From positions 1-64,000 of the forward strand of contig DATAKL010000033.1 of assembly GCA_036261625.1 (NCBI GenBank): DNA of 64,000 nucleotides, in the 5' to 3' direction. A program made the translations under genes and the position numbers. The stretch's first letter is position 1. Every line of letters begins with the position of its first letter. Under the pieces are notes generated by a model, which had not been told where the DNA came from, ran no database searches, and saw only the letters and a list, made by a program, of their open reading frames with translations. This document shows positions 1 to 8,504 of this stretch, in pieces. The DNA comes from JAAXKN01 sp036261625. GTDB taxonomy: Bacteria; Bacteroidota; Ignavibacteria; Ignavibacteriales; SURF-24.

Positions 1-1
1 G

Positions 2-934
2 GGCAGCGTGATACGAGACATACTCATCATAAATGACGATGATATCTGGGCTGTGGGTAATATATATAAAAGCGCATACAATGACACTCTTTACAATGTG
101 CTTCATTGGGACGGGCATAAGTGGGACTACTTTTCCATTCCATTAAAATTAGACTATGGTCAAACCATCTTCCAGTCTCCGCTTGAACTCTATTCAATCT
201 TCAGGACACAGGACAATTATCTCTGTGTTACAGGTGATGGCGGCGGGCTCTCCATCTATGACGGAACAAAGTGGAACTGCATTGATGACCCTTTCGGTAC
301 TCCAAAGCCTAGTGACGCCAGGATATGGGGTACAACAAAGGATAACCTCTACTTTGCAAATGCAACAGGAACAATTACGCACTATGACGGAAGAAAATTT
401 GAATTCCTTGAGACCAGAAACAAGATTCAGCTTAGAGACATCTATGGCACAAGTGACGGGAAGAATATCTGGGCATGCGGATTTGATCTTTTTACCATGG
501 AGAGTGTTCTTCTCAGGGTAAATGGAAACAAAGTAGAAAAGCTATATGAATATATTCCGGACAAAAGAGATCCACTTTTTGATCAGAATGTAGTAAGTTC
601 ACTCTGGTGCACAGACAAGGGATTTTTTGTCCTAAGCGGAGGAGGATATGACTACTACACACAATCTTACCTGAACCGCAATATTTCAACTCATACTATA
701 GTTAAAAACGGAACAGGACCATACAGAATCAGGGGAACAGCACTTAATGATGTCTTCTCAGTAGGTGACGATGCAGTGGTCTGGCACTATGACGGACTTA
801 AGTGGACAGATGACAGGTCGCAGCAGATCCTCTACAGCACCCTTTTCGCTCTTGATGTAAAAGGAAATACTATTGTAACCGGAGGAAATGGTCCCGGTGG
901 ATCCTACGCATTCATCATGCTCGGGAGAAGATAG
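2..934 (+). CDS. Beta-propeller-like surface protein, 5' end outside the window
   Basis: The reading frame is open to the window edge, so the true start lies upstream; a GTG at 8 is only the first possible start inside. The protein repeats a short motif of the form H-(W/Y)-D-G-x-K-W (HWDGHKW, IYDGTKW, HYDGRKF, HYDGLKW), together with blade-like segments such as DIWAVG and NIWACG. Such repeats are typical of secreted beta-propellers in Bacteroidota-like genomes. It ends in a glycine-rich tail (GGNGPGGSYAFIMLGRR). No catalytic motif is visible. It probably sits at the cell surface or periplasm, but the signal peptide would be outside the window. The binding partner is unknown. Confidence 0.7.
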   Translation, partial: GSVIRDILIINDDDIWAVGNIYKSAYNDTLYNVLHWDGHKWDYFSIPLKLDYGQTIFQSPLELYSIFRTQDNYLCVTGDGGGLSIYDGTKWNCIDDPFGTPKPSDARIWGTTKDNLYFANATGTITHYDGRKFEFLETRNKIQLRDIYGTSDGKNIWACGFDLFTMESVLLRVNGNKVEKLYEYIPDKRDPLFDQNVVSSLWCTDKGFFVLSGGGYDYYTQSYLNRNISTHTIVKNGTGPYRIRGTALNDVFSVGDDAVVWHYDGLKWTDDRSQQILYSTLFALDVKGNTIVTGGNGPGGSYAFIMLGRR

Positions 935-992
935 CTCCCGGGTATTATACAATACACCAATCTATCTAATATCTTAATTTTCAAGGAGCTCT

Positions 993-1397
993 ATGAAACC
1001 AATTCTGTTCTCCGGGAAGATGCGCCTATTATGTACTTCCCTATTGCTGTTCTTAATTTTTCATACGAATCTTTTCTCTCAGGAAGTTGACTGCGGAATC
1101 CAGACGCTGGATTATTCACTTGCAGAGGCAACAAAGTATGGTGATGGAAATGCTACAAGACTTCACAAGGCGCTTTCATCAAGCTACAACATAAAAGTTG
1201 CAGTTCATATTGTAGGTTTTGCGAACGGTACCGGGGGCCTCAGCTCAAATGATGCTGTGGCATCGGTAGGCCAGGTTACAAGTAATTTCAACAGAACCTT
1301 TAGTTCTGAAGGCGTGCAGTTCAATTTTCAGGTAATAAGTACCGATTATTTATACGATGACAACTTTATGAGCGAGACTGTCAACTTTTCCGTGTAA
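993..1397 (+). pseudogene. Secreted metalloprotease-like gene truncated by an IS element
   Basis: The start ATG at 993 is preceded by an AAGGAG ribosome site. The protein has a signal peptide (hydrophobic LLCTSLLLFLIFHTNLFSQ), then YNIKVAVHIVGF and a helix ending in FNRTFSSEGVQFNFQ. This resembles the N-terminal part of M43 pappalysin-like proteases, where a strand of type I-x-V-x-x-H-I/V-V precedes the catalytic HExxH region. The HExxH part is absent: the frame ends at 1397 inside the left inverted repeat of the IS256 element. No continuation was found on the far side of the IS. The family assignment rests on the N-terminal pattern only. Confidence 0.6.
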
Positions 1398-2838
1398 TTG
1401 ACCGGAGCAGGCTTAAACGTAAGCCTTAAGCCTCTCCGGAAAAGTTAGTGCAAACTGAGAAATAACAAGAGCCCAATTCCTCACGGGCATAGTCCACTTT
1501 TTTGAGATTCCCTTATAGGCCAGGTAAATCATCTTTGTTAAAGCCTCGTCACTCGGGAACTGTGTCTTTGCCTTGGTCACCTTCCTGAGCTGGCGGTGCA
1601 GGGCTTCAACGGCATTGGTCGTATAAATTAGGGTCCTGATCTCCTGAGGGAACTCGAAGAAGGTCCTAAGCCCAGTCCAGTTATCCCTCCACTGCTTAAC
1701 TACTACGGGATATTTCTTTCCCCACTTTTCTTCAAATCTGTCCAGTTCATAAAGGGCACTTTTCTCCTCCGTAGCCCTGTAGATCATCTTCAGATCCTGA
1801 ACAACTTCCTTCATGTTCTTATTGGCCACAAACTTAAGGGAATTCCTAACCTGGTGGACCACACATTTCTGAACTAAAGTCTCGGGAAATACGGCCTGAA
1901 TTGCATCGGTAAAACCTGTAAGCCCATCAACGCAGGCTATCAGTATGTCTTTTACTCCCCGGTTCCTCAGTTCATTTAAGACATTCATCCAGAACTTTGC
2001 ACTTTCTGCCTCACCGATCCAGATTCCCAGCATGTCCTTGTGTCCGTTTATGTCAATGGCCAGGCATGTGTAGGCTGCCTTGGTAAGCACCCTCCCGTCC
2101 TCACGTACCTTGTAGTGAATGGCATCTAAGAAAACAATCGGGTATACCGAGTCCAGGGGCCTCATCTGCCATTCCTTAACTATGGCTACAATGGATTCGG
2201 TGATGTTCGATATGGATTCAGGGCTTAGCCTGATGCCGTATATCTCCTCAAGATGGCTTCTTATGTCACGGGTGGAGATCCCCTTGGCATACATTGAGAT
2301 AATACGGTCTTCCAAGTCCCCCAGTGTTCTCTGGTGCCTTGGAACTGCTATGGGAGTAAATTCACCATTACGGTCCCTGGGCACTTCAAGTTCAATCTCC
2401 CCCTGGGAACTGCGGAGGGATTTCCTGTTCTTCCCGTTACGGCTGTTGCCTGAGTTGTCTCCCTCAGCAGAGTGTTTCTCATAGCCTAAGTGCTCGGTCA
2501 TTTCGCTTTCTAAAAGCTGCTCTAAAGAGTTTTTAAGGAGCTTCTTTATTGCTCCGTCACGTCCCATTAAGTCATCATACGTCTTTGCATTTTTGAGAGC
2601 CTTCTGCAGCTCTTCCAGCTGATCTTTCGTAAGTTCCATCTTCTAACCGATCCTTTCTCATCTCGTCTCATCATGTAAATGATTAAAGTTATTTATTCTT
2701 TCTGGAAGTTTCTCCTCCCAAAATTTTTCCGAAAATTATGTCCCTCCGCTCCGCCCCTTTCGGGCAAGCCCTCCAGGGGCTCCACTACGGGACATAATTT
2801 AATCTTTCCACTTAATCAATTACACGGAATTACTGACA
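1379..2838. mobile_element. IS256-family insertion sequence
   Basis: The element holds one transposase gene on the minus strand. Its ends are imperfect inverted repeats: TGTCA, then three mismatched bases and one extra T-rich position, then TTCCGTGTAATTGA at the left (1379-1401), and the reverse complement at the right (2816-2838). The inner 14 bp match exactly (1388-1401 and 2816-2829). IS256 members usually make an 8-9 bp target duplication. The flanks here (AGCGAGAC on the left, CTTCCTAA on the right) do not match. The region from 2640 to 2815, upstream of the transposase, holds no gene. Confidence 0.85.
1413..2639 (-). CDS. IS256-family transposase
   Basis: This mutator-type DDE transposase of 408 residues has the normal length for the family. 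The visible catalytic segments are VFLDAIHYKVRED (first Asp), ACVDGLTGFTDAIQAVFPET followed by VQKCVVHQVRNSLKFV (second Asp and the C/H motif), and TTNAVEALHRQLRKVTKAK (Glu). The N-terminal part carries the typical EMTEHLGYEKHSAEG and RGF-like DNA-binding region. The frame is intact, so the element could be active. It lies alone between the terminal repeats and reads toward the broken protease gene. Confidence 0.95.
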   Translation of the reverse strand: MELTKDQLEELQKALKNAKTYDDLMGRDGAIKKLLKNSLEQLLESEMTEHLGYEKHSAEGDNSGNSRNGKNRKSLRSSQGEIELEVPRDRNGEFTPIAVPRHQRTLGDLEDRIISMYAKGISTRDIRSHLEEIYGIRLSPESISNITESIVAIVKEWQMRPLDSVYPIVFLDAIHYKVREDGRVLTKAAYTCLAIDINGHKDMLGIWIGEAESAKFWMNVLNELRNRGVKDILIACVDGLTGFTDAIQAVFPETLVQKCVVHQVRNSLKFVANKNMKEVVQDLKMIYRATEEKSALYELDRFEEKWGKKYPVVVKQWRDNWTGLRTFFEFPQEIRTLIYTTNAVEALHRQLRKVTKAKTQFPSDEALTKMIYLAYKGISKKWTMPVRNWALVISQFALTFPERLKAYV

Positions 2839-2873
2839 CTTCCTAAAATTAATTAAATATACGCCCCAGTAAC

Positions 2874-3854
2874 TTAATACTTAAGGCGATCTCTCTTCAT
2901 ATCGATAGATTCTATATATTTTTCTTTTAAGTCCGGTGGCAAGTAAGATCTATTTACCATTTCTATTATTCTTTCTTTATCTGAAATGATCTCTGTTAAA
3001 AACCTATCAACTCTGCGGTGATTATTGGAGGAAAATATTCGAACTGCAAATTCAAAAAAATCAGGACGGGTATATTTATTGCCATATTGAAAAGCTTCAG
3101 TTGTATAGCCATCAGAAAACAAATCCAGAGCTAACTCCCTTTCTCCTGGTACATGAAGGGAAGTGTTCATAATATCATAAGCAGGCGTTAAGATATAATC
3201 ACCAAAACCTTCATTCCTAAATAAAGAAAAGTTTTTCAAATGAGCATCCCCATTTGAGATTAGATAGTTGTATAGTATTATTTTATAAAATTTTTCAATT
3301 TCTATAGCATAGGCTGCAACGTGTTCTTCTAGTTTCTTTGCAATACCTTCGTAAGAAGCATTATATTTAAAATTTCTTCCATGAGAAGTTTCAGTTCGCT
3401 GCATAATTTGAGCAAAATCCTCCTGTAATAACTTTTTCCCGTCCTCAAGAACGTCAAACCTTTTGGTTATATAGGCCATTTCTCCATCTGAGAAAAATAT
3501 TACCGCATTTTTTGCTGTATTTATCTTAAAGACCTGTGAAGCTATCTGCATTGAAAGATGCTCATTTGCCGGTACAGCATTCAGGTTTTGAAACGCTCCG
3601 TGTGGGATTGGTTTTAAAATATATTGTCCATTCCTTTCATTCAGCTTTAGTACATTTCCATCAAGGTATAAGGAATGTTTAACCTGGATGCCGGAAATTG
3701 ATAAACGTTGGCTGTTATTTATTTTAACAGTATCAAATTCAGGCCGGCTGAATGGTAGAATATGACTTACCTTTTTCCCATTAAAGAGTATTTTTCTGCA
3801 AGAAGAACAATATGTCTCATGACCCTCTTTAAGGCATCCAGGGCAATAATTCAT
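2874..3854 (-). CDS. hipT: HipT-like serine/threonine kinase toxin with N-terminal zinc ribbon
   Basis: At 326 residues this corresponds to the kinase part of HipA without the N-subdomain 1. It opens with a four-cysteine zinc-ribbon (C4, C7, C16, C19). A glycine-loop motif S52-I-S54-G-I-Q follows; the S-I-S form is the one described for E. coli O127 HipT, whereas classical HipA has a single serine there. The kinase catalytic motif is N201-G-D203-A-H205-L-K-N, and a metal-binding Asp lies in the motif Y-D227-I-M-N. In the known system HipT phosphorylates tryptophanyl-tRNA synthetase and autophosphorylates; the target here is not known. It overlaps the upstream hipS by 4 nt (ATGA), so translation is probably coupled. 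It lies beside the IS256 right end. Confidence 0.85.
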   Translation of the reverse strand: MNYCPGCLKEGHETYCSSCRKILFNGKKVSHILPFSRPEFDTVKINNSQRLSISGIQVKHSLYLDGNVLKLNERNGQYILKPIPHGAFQNLNAVPANEHLSMQIASQVFKINTAKNAVIFFSDGEMAYITKRFDVLEDGKKLLQEDFAQIMQRTETSHGRNFKYNASYEGIAKKLEEHVAAYAIEIEKFYKIILYNYLISNGDAHLKNFSLFRNEGFGDYILTPAYDIMNTSLHVPGERELALDLFSDGYTTEAFQYGNKYTRPDFFEFAVRIFSSNNHRRVDRFLTEIISDKERIIEMVNRSYLPPDLKEKYIESIDMKRDRLKY

Positions 3855-4174
3855 AAGACCTCCCTGATGGTAATACCACCGATAGTATTCGAGTGAGCAG
3901 TTTTTAATAATAGAGTGAAATGATCATTTTCATCAATATTTAGCATTCTACATTGAATTTCCTTGTTTTCGCCTTCTGAGAGCAGACCATAGAAAAATGG
4001 AAATAGAAAGTCAGATTTATAAATTCTTTCTGTTTTTGGTAAAGTCAGGCTAATGGCAGGAAGGCTGGTATTCTGAAAATAGTTATCCTCATATTCAAAT
4101 ATGAAGCCATTATCTCCCTGGACTAATTTTCCAGCTAAAATACTATTGTAAAAGACTTGGGCGCTCCTTCCCAT
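3851..4174 (-). CDS. hipS: HipS-like antitoxin (HipA N-terminal subdomain as a separate protein)
   Basis: This 107-residue protein matches the HipA N-subdomain 1 pattern: VFYNSILAGKLVQGD, FEYEDNYF, ISLTLPKT, FPFFYGLLSEGENKE and LLLKTAHSNTIGGITI. In classical HipA this domain is fused to the kinase; in HipBST it is encoded separately and HipS is the antitoxin for HipT. The separate frames are tidy (ATGA overlap with hipT, 32-nt overlap with hipB), so this is a real gene order and not a frameshifted hipA. The start ATG lies inside the hipB reading frame. Confidence 0.85.
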   Translation of the reverse strand: MGRSAQVFYNSILAGKLVQGDNGFIFEYEDNYFQNTSLPAISLTLPKTERIYKSDFLFPFFYGLLSEGENKEIQCRMLNIDENDHFTLLLKTAHSNTIGGITIREVL

Positions 4175-4373
4175 TATCCACCTCTATTATTATTGTCAAA
4201 CCCAATGGGTCCAGGATTTTTTTTAATTGCTCTATAGTGGGATTTCCTTTACCTATTTCAATATCTTTCAAACTCCGTAAAGAAATTCCAGCAATTTCCG
4301 ACAAATCCATTTGAGAAATCCTCAAAAGATTCCGTCTCATTTTTATGATGTAACCAATTTTTTCTTTTGTCAT
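4143..4373 (-). CDS. hipB: HipB-like Xre-family DNA-binding protein
   Basis: This is a 76-residue helix-turn-helix protein of the Cro/CI type: IGYIIKMRRNLLRISQMDLSEIAGISLRSLKDIEIGKGNPTI holds helices 1 to 4, followed by LKKILDPLGLTIIIEV, the C-terminal strand seen in HipB. It is first in the operon and should repress it. The start codon abuts one of two near-identical 18-bp imperfect palindromes (4374-4391 and 4435-4452), consistent with autoregulation. Its 3' end overlaps hipS. Confidence 0.88.
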   Translation of the reverse strand: MTKEKIGYIIKMRRNLLRISQMDLSEIAGISLRSLKDIEIGKGNPTIEQLKKILDPLGLTIIIEVDNGKERPSLLQ

Positions 4374-4452
4374 AGTGTATTATAACGCACTTTTAATGCA
4401 AGATAGTCATATTTATCCAGGAAATCAAATAAAAAGTGTATCATAATGCACT
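4374..4452 (-). promoter_or_regulatory. Paired operators of the hipBST operon
   Basis: Two 18-bp sites, AGTGTATTATAACGCACT (4374-4391) and AGTGTATCATAATGCACT (4435-4452), match at 16 of 18 positions. Each is an imperfect palindrome of the form AGTG-N10-CACT. They start 61 bp apart, and the first one touches the hipB start codon. This is the arrangement expected for HipB-type repressors that bind two sites and may loop or wrap the promoter between them. Confidence 0.7.
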
Positions 4453-4651
4453 ATCAATTGCTCATATAAATTGATTATTTAATTAACAATACATCTAAAA
4501 CTCTTCTTTGAATTCATTTATTCCTTTGTGACACAAAGCCTATTCGGAATTGATAACCGAGTTCCTTTTGCCATATTAATTGGGGGTAATTTAGCTAAAA
4601 GTGGGGTATTTTAGGTCAGTTTCAGGTGCCCTGCGGTAAACAGGGGAAAAT

Positions 4652-4685
4652 AAAAAAGCCTCAAAACGTTAAATCTTGAGGCTTT
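4652..4685 (-). terminator. Terminator of the original tRNA-Lys locus
   Basis: The hairpin AAGCCTCAA...TTGAGGCTT is flanked on the left by an A-run, which is a U-run in minus-strand RNA. It directly follows the displaced 3' piece of the tRNA-Lys gene, so it is probably the original chromosomal terminator left behind by island insertion. Confidence 0.65.
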
Positions 4686-4737
4686 CTGGTGCACTCTGCG
4701 GGATTCGAACCCGCGACCTGCTGATTAAGAGTCAGAT
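4683..4737 (-). repeat. Left attachment site: 3' fragment of tRNA-Lys
   Basis: These 55 bp are identical to 20090-20144. They run from the CCA end of tRNA-Lys through the T arm and anticodon arm, and stop at the D-arm side, where the sequence diverges (GCTCAAACT instead of GCTCTACCA). The tRNA cannot be complete here. It marks the chromosome-island junction on the left. Confidence 0.85.
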
Positions 4738-4814
4738 TGCTCAAACTCTGGTAGTTGAGGTAAGTTAAAGTAATTGAAGGACTTGCATAAACTGTTAAAC
4801 TTGGGAATTATGAC

Positions 4815-4832
4815 TGTGCCCAAAATTGTGCC
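4815..4832 (+). promoter_or_regulatory. Candidate integrase arm-type site, left end
   Basis: TGTGCCCAAAATTGTGCC lies 78 bp inside the left attachment repeat. A nearly identical sequence (G in place of one A) lies at 20006-20023, 67 bp inside the right one. Each holds two TTGTGCC-like half repeats in the same direction. A further inverted copy (GGGCACAATT) is at 4923-4932. The placement fits binding sites for the N-terminal domain of a tyrosine integrase; binding is inferred. Confidence 0.45.
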
Positions 4833-5017
4833 TGAAATTACAATTCATTTCCCACTGGAAATCAATTATTCCCAAAATTTCACATTTTCAATTTGGATGA
4901 GGGTAGGTTCGCTTTTGTACATGGGCACAATTGTAATATCATTTTTGTCAAATTGATATTTCCTAAGCTAACCTTAGAAGAAATAGACCACTTTTAAGCC
5001 CATAGCTGTTAATTATT

Positions 5018-5527
5018 TTAGAAATTATCATCACTTTTCGAATTTCTCAGCCATTTAATCTTATTATTTAGCATCGAAATTTTATCTCTTAGACTGTCCA
5101 TCTGACTTCTAAGTGACTGTATTTTACCTTTCAGCATTTTATTTTCAGATTTCAGAATTTCAATTTGAGAATCGTTTATTTCAGAATCTTCATTCAGTTT
5201 TCTTGAATTCTGCGGATTTACATGAGGAATATTTTTCAAAATGAAATTATTGATTGCTTCAATTTGGGGAGTGACTTGTGTTAATTGTCCCATTCTGTAA
5301 ACTGTATGATTTTTGTATTTCAGAACATCATATAATTGAACGGAACGGTTATAAATGAAAATTAAGCTGTGATAAAGTGGAAATCCCTCTATCTGGACAG
5401 AAACGGAAGTAAGTTTTCTGCCTTGTGAATAATCGCCTGAAAAATTGACCAGATTTGAATTCGATGATTTCCCGAATATTTCCTCCATTTTCGCTAAAAT
5501 ATTCTCGTTTTTTGTAAAAAAATTCAT
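5018..5527 (-). CDS. Unknown protein with C-terminal coiled coil
   Basis: I do not recognise this 169-residue protein. The N-terminal 105 residues look globular (FPLYHSLIFIYNRSVQLYDVLKYKNHTVYRMGQ). The C-terminal part from about residue 115 is a heptad-rich coiled coil (IEILKSENKMLKGKIQSLRSQ). There is no signal peptide or membrane segment. A GGAG ribosome site lies 6 nt before the ATG at 5527. It is the first gene at the left end of the island and reads toward the attachment site, opposite to most cargo. Confidence 0.65.
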   Translation of the reverse strand: MNFFTKNENILAKMEEIFGKSSNSNLVNFSGDYSQGRKLTSVSVQIEGFPLYHSLIFIYNRSVQLYDVLKYKNHTVYRMGQLTQVTPQIEAINNFILKNIPHVNPQNSRKLNEDSEINDSQIEILKSENKMLKGKIQSLRSQMDSLRDKISMLNNKIKWLRNSKSDDNF

Positions 5528-5721
5528 AGTTTGACTCCATATTTTTTTAATAAATATGAAACTATGTTAATTCTTCTTGGGAAAGGAAATATATGGGTAA
5601 AGAACCTACAGACAGAATAATAAAAACCCGCTTGCTTATTAATAATAATTTACAAATTTTCCGAAATGAAAGATTTTCAGACTATTACACCATTTGAGAA
5701 ATTAAGGTTTTTGGTCACGAT

Positions 5722-8328
5722 TTGAAAATAAAAATATATATAATTGCTTTACTGTTCTGCCTGACAAAATCAGTATTTTCTCAAACGATTGTCAGTGGTG
5801 GAATTCTTTTATCTGGAAATAAAAATGTTCCTTTTGCAAAAAGAACATTAGTAAAGTTTACTCCAGAAAAGCCGATTTATCTGAAAGATAAATTTACATT
5901 GAGTTTTGATGTTTCAATTTGGACAAAATCAACTTACGGCAGAATTTTCCGTGCAGAGGACAAAAACGGTTTTTCAATAGAACTGCCATATGCTTATCAT
6001 CTGAATAAAGACACTTCATATATTATTCTTGTAATTAACAAAACTGAAACTTCAATTAAGATCCCATTGCCCGACAAAGAATTGATAAGAAACAACTGGT
6101 TCAGAATTGAGCTGCTATTTGACTTAAAAAATAATAAGATTTATGCTAGAACGAACAAGGGATTTATAGCAAGCGTATCAGTACCATTACCAAAAGAATT
6201 GAACCTATCATTAAGCTCTGGTTCTATTTTCCAGGATTTCGATTCGCCAAGAATAGCTTTGGCGAATGTAGAAATAAGAAATGAATATAACCAGCTTATC
6301 CATTTCTGGAAATTTGAAGAAATCTATGGAAATAAGGCTTTTGATTCTGTAAGTGATACATATGCAGAAGTTTCAAATGGAGAATGGCTTGCACCAAAGC
6401 ATACAAAATGGATAAAAGCTGCAAAATTTAAGTTCCCCAAAATTGATTCCTTTGGAACGGCGTTTGATTCAGTGAAGCAGAGACTTTTATTTTTTGATGA
6501 TGATTATTTTATTGAATACAATATTATTTCTGAAACATTTCAGAAAAAAAAATACAATAACAAGCGTCCATATCATGCAGATAATCCAATCTACAATCCT
6601 TACAATAATAAAATCTACAGCTACTATAGGGGACAAGGACAGGTTTCAATATTCAACGAAGAAAAAAGGCTGTGGTCAAGTGCCGATTCGTGTAAACGCG
6701 GCAATGAACATTACTACAATCATACTGCATTTATAAATCCGTTGAATGGTGATTTGCTGATGTTTGGGGGATATGGGTGGTTCAAATTTAAGAATGAATT
6801 GAGGAAGTATAATTTCAAAACTCGTAAATGGGAGGCATTGAAATTAAAAGGAGATTTTATTCAGCCGAGAAAATATGCGGCCATTACTCAATATAAGAGC
6901 AGGAGCGAATTCTTAATTATAGGCGGAGAAGGAACCAATTCCGGAGCGCAGGAAGAAGGAATAAGGCGTTATTCTGATGTATTTGTTCTTAATATGAAAG
7001 ATACATCCTTGAAGAAAATAGGAGAAATAAAAAACAAAGACAGGAACTTTGATTTCATGAATTATGCCTATTATGATAAACTGCATACCGTCTATTTTCC
7101 TGCAGTTAATGTTTTTGGTGAACTTACACATTTTTATTTCTACAAATTAGAACTTAATAATTTTACAATTACGGCAATTGATTCTATAGTTTCAGATAAA
7201 GCCAATTTTGAGGGTGCTTCATTTTTCGTGAAAAGTAGTACAAACGAGTTTTACATAAATATTAATCTCAAAACCAGTAATTATGATTCAGTAATTTGCG
7301 AAATTTACAAAATATCAATGCCTCCAGTCGACCACAAGGTTTTTGCAACGATTCAGAGTGAAAATGAGAAACGAATAAGTAGTCCCCAAAAATATCTGTT
7401 CATTTTTGCAGGGTTAGCTTTTATTATTTCCTTCCTAATTGGATATATGGCCATCAGGAAGAGAAATATTAATAAAAAGCTGACAACAAAAATTATAAAT
7501 CAATCTAATGATTCTATAGACGACTATAAAAAAGAAATTGTGCAGATTAATTCAGAGCTTGGAATTTCTAAGGATTTGGAATTCAAATCTCACTTTTTAA
7601 TAAATTTATTCGGTTCATTTCGGATAATGGATAGAAGAGAAAAGGAAATTACTAACGAATTAAGTCCAAAATTAAGAGAAATCTTGCAGCTAATTATCTT
7701 AAATATGAGAGTTCAAGGTGAAGCATATACGGGCATTTCAAGTGAAAAACTAACATTATTGCTTTGGCCAGATTCTGATCCCATACATGCCAAAAATAAT
7801 AGGAACAGTAGTATTGCAAAAATAAGAGCATTTTTACATAAAATTGATGGTTTGGATATTGAATTTTCAGAAAACGGATGGATATTTAAGACAAAAGTCA
7901 GTAATGATTGTGATTATTTGAAGTATTTGAACCTGAGGAATGAGTTATCTAATAATCCACAAAGCATAAATGAAAACTCTCTGAAATCTTATCTGACCAT
8001 TCTTAGTAAAGGAAATTTGCTTGCTAATGTTAGTTATGAATGGTTAGATCCCTTAAAAGTTTCTCTGGAATCCGAAGTAATATCGGATTGTTTTAAGCTG
8101 ACTTCATTTTATACATTTAGTCAAAAACCCGAAATTATAAAAGAATTAATGAATGTTGTTCTGATTTGGGACCCTATAAATGAAAACGCGCTACGTTTGA
8201 AAATTAATAAACTGATAGAATTAGGCTGCTACGGAGAAGCAAAATCCACTTATGAATTGTTTACATTTGAATATCAGAAGACATTAGAAACAGATTATAA
8301 CCTGACATTTGCAGAATTGGCAAAATAA
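5722..8328 (+). CDS. Membrane-spanning sensor with LamG/Kelch-like exterior and SARP/OmpR-type DNA-binding domain
   Basis: This 868-residue protein starts at TTG 5722; no better start is near. It opens with a signal peptide (IYIIALLFCLTKSVFS). Next comes a LamG/concanavalin-like domain (FTLSFDVSIWTKSTYGRIFRAED...HFWKFEE), then Kelch-like repeats (LLMFGGYGWFKF, FLIIGGEGT). One transmembrane helix lies near residues 557-578 (YLFIFAGLAFIISFLIGYMAI). The inside part has a winged-helix effector domain near residues 629-720 (FGSFRIMDRREKEIT...LTLLLWPDSDP...RNSSIAKIRAFL) followed by a BTAD-like helical region, as in SARP/AfsR regulators. It looks like a one-protein signal transducer that senses outside and binds DNA inside. 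The ligand is unknown. The lipoprotein cassette downstream is a plausible target. Confidence 0.75.
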   Translation: MKIKIYIIALLFCLTKSVFSQTIVSGGILLSGNKNVPFAKRTLVKFTPEKPIYLKDKFTLSFDVSIWTKSTYGRIFRAEDKNGFSIELPYAYHLNKDTSYIILVINKTETSIKIPLPDKELIRNNWFRIELLFDLKNNKIYARTNKGFIASVSVPLPKELNLSLSSGSIFQDFDSPRIALANVEIRNEYNQLIHFWKFEEIYGNKAFDSVSDTYAEVSNGEWLAPKHTKWIKAAKFKFPKIDSFGTAFDSVKQRLLFFDDDYFIEYNIISETFQKKKYNNKRPYHADNPIYNPYNNKIYSYYRGQGQVSIFNEEKRLWSSADSCKRGNEHYYNHTAFINPLNGDLLMFGGYGWFKFKNELRKYNFKTRKWEALKLKGDFIQPRKYAAITQYKSRSEFLIIGGEGTNSGAQEEGIRRYSDVFVLNMKDTSLKKIGEIKNKDRNFDFMNYAYYDKLHTVYFPAVNVFGELTHFYFYKLELNNFTITAIDSIVSDKANFEGASFFVKSSTNEFYININLKTSNYDSVICEIYKISMPPVDHKVFATIQSENEKRISSPQKYLFIFAGLAFIISFLIGYMAIRKRNINKKLTTKIINQSNDSIDDYKKEIVQINSELGISKDLEFKSHFLINLFGSFRIMDRREKEITNELSPKLREILQLIILNMRVQGEAYTGISSEKLTLLLWPDSDPIHAKNNRNSSIAKIRAFLHKIDGLDIEFSENGWIFKTKVSNDCDYLKYLNLRNELSNNPQSINENSLKSYLTILSKGNLLANVSYEWLDPLKVSLESEVISDCFKLTSFYTFSQKPEIIKELMNVVLIWDPINENALRLKINKLIELGCYGEAKSTYELFTFEYQKTLETDYNLTFAELAK

Positions 8329-8504
8329 TTTCCTGAGATTCACATTATTTTCATAAAATATCAGCACACACCCCCTTCAGTAACCCATTTGGTAACCTAT
8401 ATCCCCTATTTTTCAGTCCCATTTAACATATCCCTTTAAGAGTTGAGATCGAAAAATTAAAATCAATAGATTAATTCTAACATTCAAAAACATAGGAGGC
8501 TAAA

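Noticed and set aside
3851..4174. Frameshifted classical hipA
   Set aside because: The two frames have a clean ATGA overlap and match the known HipS/HipT split, including the S-I-S loop.
4683..4737. Functional second tRNA-Lys
   Set aside because: Only the 3' two thirds are present; the D-arm and 5' acceptor strand are missing.
4774..4956. 60-residue ORF at the left end of the island
   Set aside because: It overlaps the candidate integrase arm sites, has no good ribosome site and no family, and its codon use is not gene-like.
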